Shown here in pieces: positions 61,633 through 64,000 of a stretch of 64,000 bases of DNA. The notes under the pieces are model-generated. The model was not told the origin of the DNA. It was given only the letters and a program-made list of their open reading frames with translations, and did not search any database. A program made the position numbers and the translations under genes. The stretch is from Bombella pollinis. Lineage in GTDB: Bacteria; Pseudomonadota; Alphaproteobacteria; Acetobacterales; Acetobacteraceae. Every line of letters starts with the position of its first letter. The stretch's first letter is position 1. The DNA lies in NCBI RefSeq assembly GCF_026385485.1, contig NZ_JANIDX010000003.1:186001-250000 (forward strand), in the 5' to 3' direction.

Positions 61633-63735
61633 ATGAGTTGGCCCAAGTTACAGCCCACAACTCTGAGTGCCGTTTTCTTCTCCCTTAGAACAACCATCGC
61701 CTGCTTAGTCGCTCTTGCCATCGCTTTGAAGATGGAGATGGGCGGGCCGCAATGGGCGGCTATGACGGTGTGGATTGTCGCCCAGAATTCTCGCGGGATG
61801 AGTCTCTCTAAAGGGCGGTGGCGTATTGCTGGGACCATGCTGGGGATGGTGGGGGGGATTGGCCTCATCGCCATTGCCCCGCAACATCCATGGATTTTCT
61901 TCTTACTTTTAGCAGGATGGGTTGGCTGGTGTACGGGTATTGCCTGTTTGCTGGATAACTTCCGTGGTTATGCGATGGTTCTCGCTGGCTATACGGGGGC
62001 CATTATCGCCCTTGCCTCAGCCGAGCAACCGGATCATGTGTTCTATATCGCCATGGCGCGCGGCTCTTATATTTTACTCGGCGTTGTTTGTGAGATGGTC
62101 GCGGGAATGATTGCTGTACCGGGGGCGGACCGTGCGGCACAGGCGGAATTGCAAAAGCGTATTGCAGAGTTGTTGAGCCAAACAGCCATCGCATTAGGGC
62201 ATGTTTTACGACGTGATGATGAGGGGATTAAGAGGCTGACGCGGTTGCTTGGCTCACTTCAAAGTTTTAATGACCAGTTAGAGTTTATCCGTATTGATTC
62301 CCGCTTAGCAGGGGAAGATGCGGACCGCGCTTATGTCACGTTAGAGCGTGTAGCTCTTGTTCTTGCGCGTGGGGTGGGGCTGAGCTCCCGCCTTGCTTCT
62401 GCCTCGCATATTCCAGAGCGTTTAGCCAAGGGGCTGGAGCGTGTTGCTGAGGAAATGGATGACCTCTCCAATTTATTGAAAAAAGACATTCTCCAAGTGG
62501 TCGCGGGGTTGGGGCGGTTGGATGTTATGTTGCAGGAGAATCGGGAGGAATTAGAACGTTGCCTGCCGCTGAATGATGATGATTCCATCCAGCAAAGCAT
62601 CGCCGGGGTGGGGGTGGAAGCCATGTTGGTGGATTTCCGCTCGGCTGTGGAATCCCAATTTGTGGGGTTACAGAAGCGGAAGCGGCATGTCTTGGTGCGG
62701 CATCATATTCACCGTATTGCGGATGGGAGGTTGGCCTTTACCAATGCGGTGCGTGCTGCAGTGGCGATGATTTTAGGTGCATTAATATGGGAAGTAACCG
62801 CATGGTCCTACGGGTGGGCTTATTTAAGCCTATTGGCTGTGGTTTGCGCCCGTTTCTCCATTATGGATAATATGATCCTAGTGAGTAAATCCTTCTTTTA
62901 CGGAGCGGTATGGGCGGTATTGGCCAGTATTATTCCCGTCTTTTTTGTAATGCCGCTGACCTCTAATTACTTGGTATTTTCTCTTCCTTTTGCGGTGTTT
63001 ATGTTTCTGGGCGGGGTGGCTTTACGCTATCCTCCAACGATTGGTATTGCGGCGTCCTATGTGAACTTCTTCCCTTGGGTGTTGGGGTTGGATAATCAGG
63101 CGCGCATAAATGAGGTGGAGTGGTTTAACCAATCCCTTGCTTTGCTTTTGGCGTTATGCAGTGGGGTGCAGATTTTTAAAACGGTAATGCCATTTTCCAC
63201 TAAGCAAGCATGGGCGCAGTTACGCCGCCAGCTTGTGGAGGAGATTCGCCAGCTTAAACAGCCTTTGCAAGGCCGTAAGAAAGCTCAAAACGACTGGACA
63301 AGCCAAACCACACAACGCATGGAGCAGGTCATACGTTTTGCAGGGAAATTACCCCAGCATGACGTGAATAGTATGGTCCGTGGGACATTGGCGGTGATGA
63401 CGGTAGGACGGCATCTCATCACCTTGCGGGATTTGGCGTTGCAAAAGCGATTGCCCGAAAATGCGCTACAAACAGGTGAGCAGATGGTGAAAGATATTAT
63501 CCATCTGACAGAAGCAGGCGGCCATCTTCCGCGCTCTACCAGTAAAGCTTTTTTAGAGGAACAACAGTTCCTAATAGAAAAATACCAGCAAAGCCACAGT
63601 ACAAGTACAACACGGCATGATCTAGCCGTGGGGATTGGCTCGTTGCGGATTATTCATTTTGAATATATGGCGAGTAGAAACTTCTTCCGTAAAGAATATG
63701 AGTTCCTACTCGCACGCGGGCGTAATCGGGGGTAA
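61633..63735 (+). CDS. FUSC-family inner membrane transporter
   Basis: A 700-residue protein with two blocks of about five to six membrane helices (residues about 12-170 and 370-505), each followed by a helical cytoplasmic domain, the duplicated FUSC layout seen in AaeB/YccS aromatic-acid exporters. The first block has ALKMEMGGPQWAAMTVWIVAQNSRGMSLSKGRWRIAGTMLG, a family signature. Substrate unknown; hydroxybenzoate-type acids are only one option. AAAGGGG lies about 12 bases before the ATG. No adjacent membrane-fusion gene (AaeA type) is seen in the window. Confidence 0.88.
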   Translation: MSWPKLQPTTLSAVFFSLRTTIACLVALAIALKMEMGGPQWAAMTVWIVAQNSRGMSLSKGRWRIAGTMLGMVGGIGLIAIAPQHPWIFFLLLAGWVGWCTGIACLLDNFRGYAMVLAGYTGAIIALASAEQPDHVFYIAMARGSYILLGVVCEMVAGMIAVPGADRAAQAELQKRIAELLSQTAIALGHVLRRDDEGIKRLTRLLGSLQSFNDQLEFIRIDSRLAGEDADRAYVTLERVALVLARGVGLSSRLASASHIPERLAKGLERVAEEMDDLSNLLKKDILQVVAGLGRLDVMLQENREELERCLPLNDDDSIQQSIAGVGVEAMLVDFRSAVESQFVGLQKRKRHVLVRHHIHRIADGRLAFTNAVRAAVAMILGALIWEVTAWSYGWAYLSLLAVVCARFSIMDNMILVSKSFFYGAVWAVLASIIPVFFVMPLTSNYLVFSLPFAVFMFLGGVALRYPPTIGIAASYVNFFPWVLGLDNQARINEVEWFNQSLALLLALCSGVQIFKTVMPFSTKQAWAQLRRQLVEEIRQLKQPLQGRKKAQNDWTSQTTQRMEQVIRFAGKLPQHDVNSMVRGTLAVMTVGRHLITLRDLALQKRLPENALQTGEQMVKDIIHLTEAGGHLPRSTSKAFLEEQQFLIEKYQQSHSTSTTRHDLAVGIGSLRIIHFEYMASRNFFRKEYEFLLARGRNRG

Positions 63736-63764
63736 CGCCCTGCTTTTAGAGAGGCACAGGGCGA

Positions 63765-64000
63765 TTAAAAGCCGTTGCCACGCGGGGCAACCCAGCCATT
63801 GCCTGTTGCATCGCCCATTTTGCCGCCTTGGATGGGGTTGCTATCTTGATACGCGCTACCGAAATGCCCAAGGTTGCTCCCTGTGACAGCATCTCGGTTA
63901 GAGCGCAGATGGGCTTCGTGGTCCGGGTCTGGCCCATTCTCAAATTCTGTGGAGGGTACATCCTGATAACCCGGCGGTGGGGGGCGATGGCCTGTAGCGT
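63765..64000 (-). CDS. Partial hypothetical protein (C-terminal end only)
   Basis: A reverse-strand frame is open from the window edge to a TAA at 63767-63765, giving 78 residues that read GYQDVPSTEFENGPDPDHEAHLRSNR and end in GWVAPRGNGF. The composition (Gly, Asn, Asp, Pro) and the absence of stops suggest a real C-terminus; the start lies beyond the window. Another frame on the same strand holds a 71-codon ORF of Ala/Thr-rich content that is less protein-like. Convergent with the FUSC gene, 29 bases away. Confidence 0.55.
   Translation of the reverse strand, partial: ATGHRPPPPGYQDVPSTEFENGPDPDHEAHLRSNRDAVTGSNLGHFGSAYQDSNPIQGGKMGDATGNGWVAPRGNGF

Noticed and set aside
63738..63764. GCCCTG/CAGGGC hairpin after the FUSC gene as an intrinsic terminator
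   Set aside because: No T-tract on either side; it overlaps the approach to a convergent stop and may simply be a Rho-dependent end.
63746..63961. 71-codon reverse-strand ORF at the right edge
   Set aside because: An overlapping frame on the same strand reads through to the edge and looks more like a real protein C-terminus.

Overview
The window reads as a chromosomal segment of an acetic-acid-bacterium-like alphaproteobacterium (Acetobacteraceae). The gene order erpA / dgt-argS-SPOR protein-scpA-scpB-tatB-tatC-serS, the RNase E with an acidic insert in its S1 domain, the SUV3-type helicase and a DUF2076 protein all fit that group. Ordinary coding stretches are about 60% GC by hand count, and genes are packed in short operons with bidirectional hairpin terminators between convergent genes. 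The genus is not settled by this sequence; a bee- or plant-associated acetic acid bacterium is only a guess.

Layout. 1-3051: end of an outer-membrane porin of the alginate-export family, an APC amino-acid permease and a small EamA transporter. 3377-8638: a single-polypeptide (Type ISP) restriction-modification enzyme. 8713-15408: tRNA-Arg(CCG), a lipoprotein hydrolase, polA, a SCO-like protein, gph and purD. 15484-21658: xseA, a small Cys-rich lipoprotein, rne, a 512-base structured gap, and a Tat-exported amidase. 21716-23423: leuA behind a previously unlisted 15-residue leucine leader peptide and attenuator. 23644-29490: the full elongasome set mreB-mreC-mreD-mrdA-mrdB. 29521-38984: a LysE exporter, glyS/glyQ, a DUF2076 protein, a Rieske-FAD oxidoreductase, an AT-rich FemAB/GNAT-type gene and aspS. 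39122-45548: a polymerase-beta-fold nucleotidyltransferase, then rdrB and rdrA on the opposite strand. 45701-55270: xthA, erpA, dgt, argS, SPOR protein, scpAB, tatBC, serS. 55416-64000: an uncharacterised lipoprotein, the SUV3-like helicase, fpr, gor, a FUSC membrane protein and the end of an unlisted reverse-strand gene.

The most notable system is the rdrB-rdrA pair (39934-45548). The upstream gene encodes a KAP-like P-loop ATPase of 982 residues and the downstream gene an 888-residue adenosine-deaminase-fold protein with all catalytic motifs but very large insertions. They are joined by a TAATG stop-start overlap. This matches RADAR, a phage-defence system that couples an ATPase to an adenosine deaminase. 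It is AT-rich (27-47% GC in the 60-base blocks counted) and sits flush against 60-67% GC housekeeping DNA, so it was probably acquired. With the Type ISP enzyme, whose target-recognition part is itself a low-GC mosaic, the window carries two unrelated defence modules inserted singly among housekeeping genes.

The most novel regulatory observation is upstream of leuA. The leader peptide MIKFRTLLFLRLITP has four Leu codons in six, its stop codon lies in the 5' arm of a GC-rich hairpin, and the Leu-codon segment is complementary to the leuA ribosome-binding site. This suggests transcription attenuation and possibly a second, translational layer.
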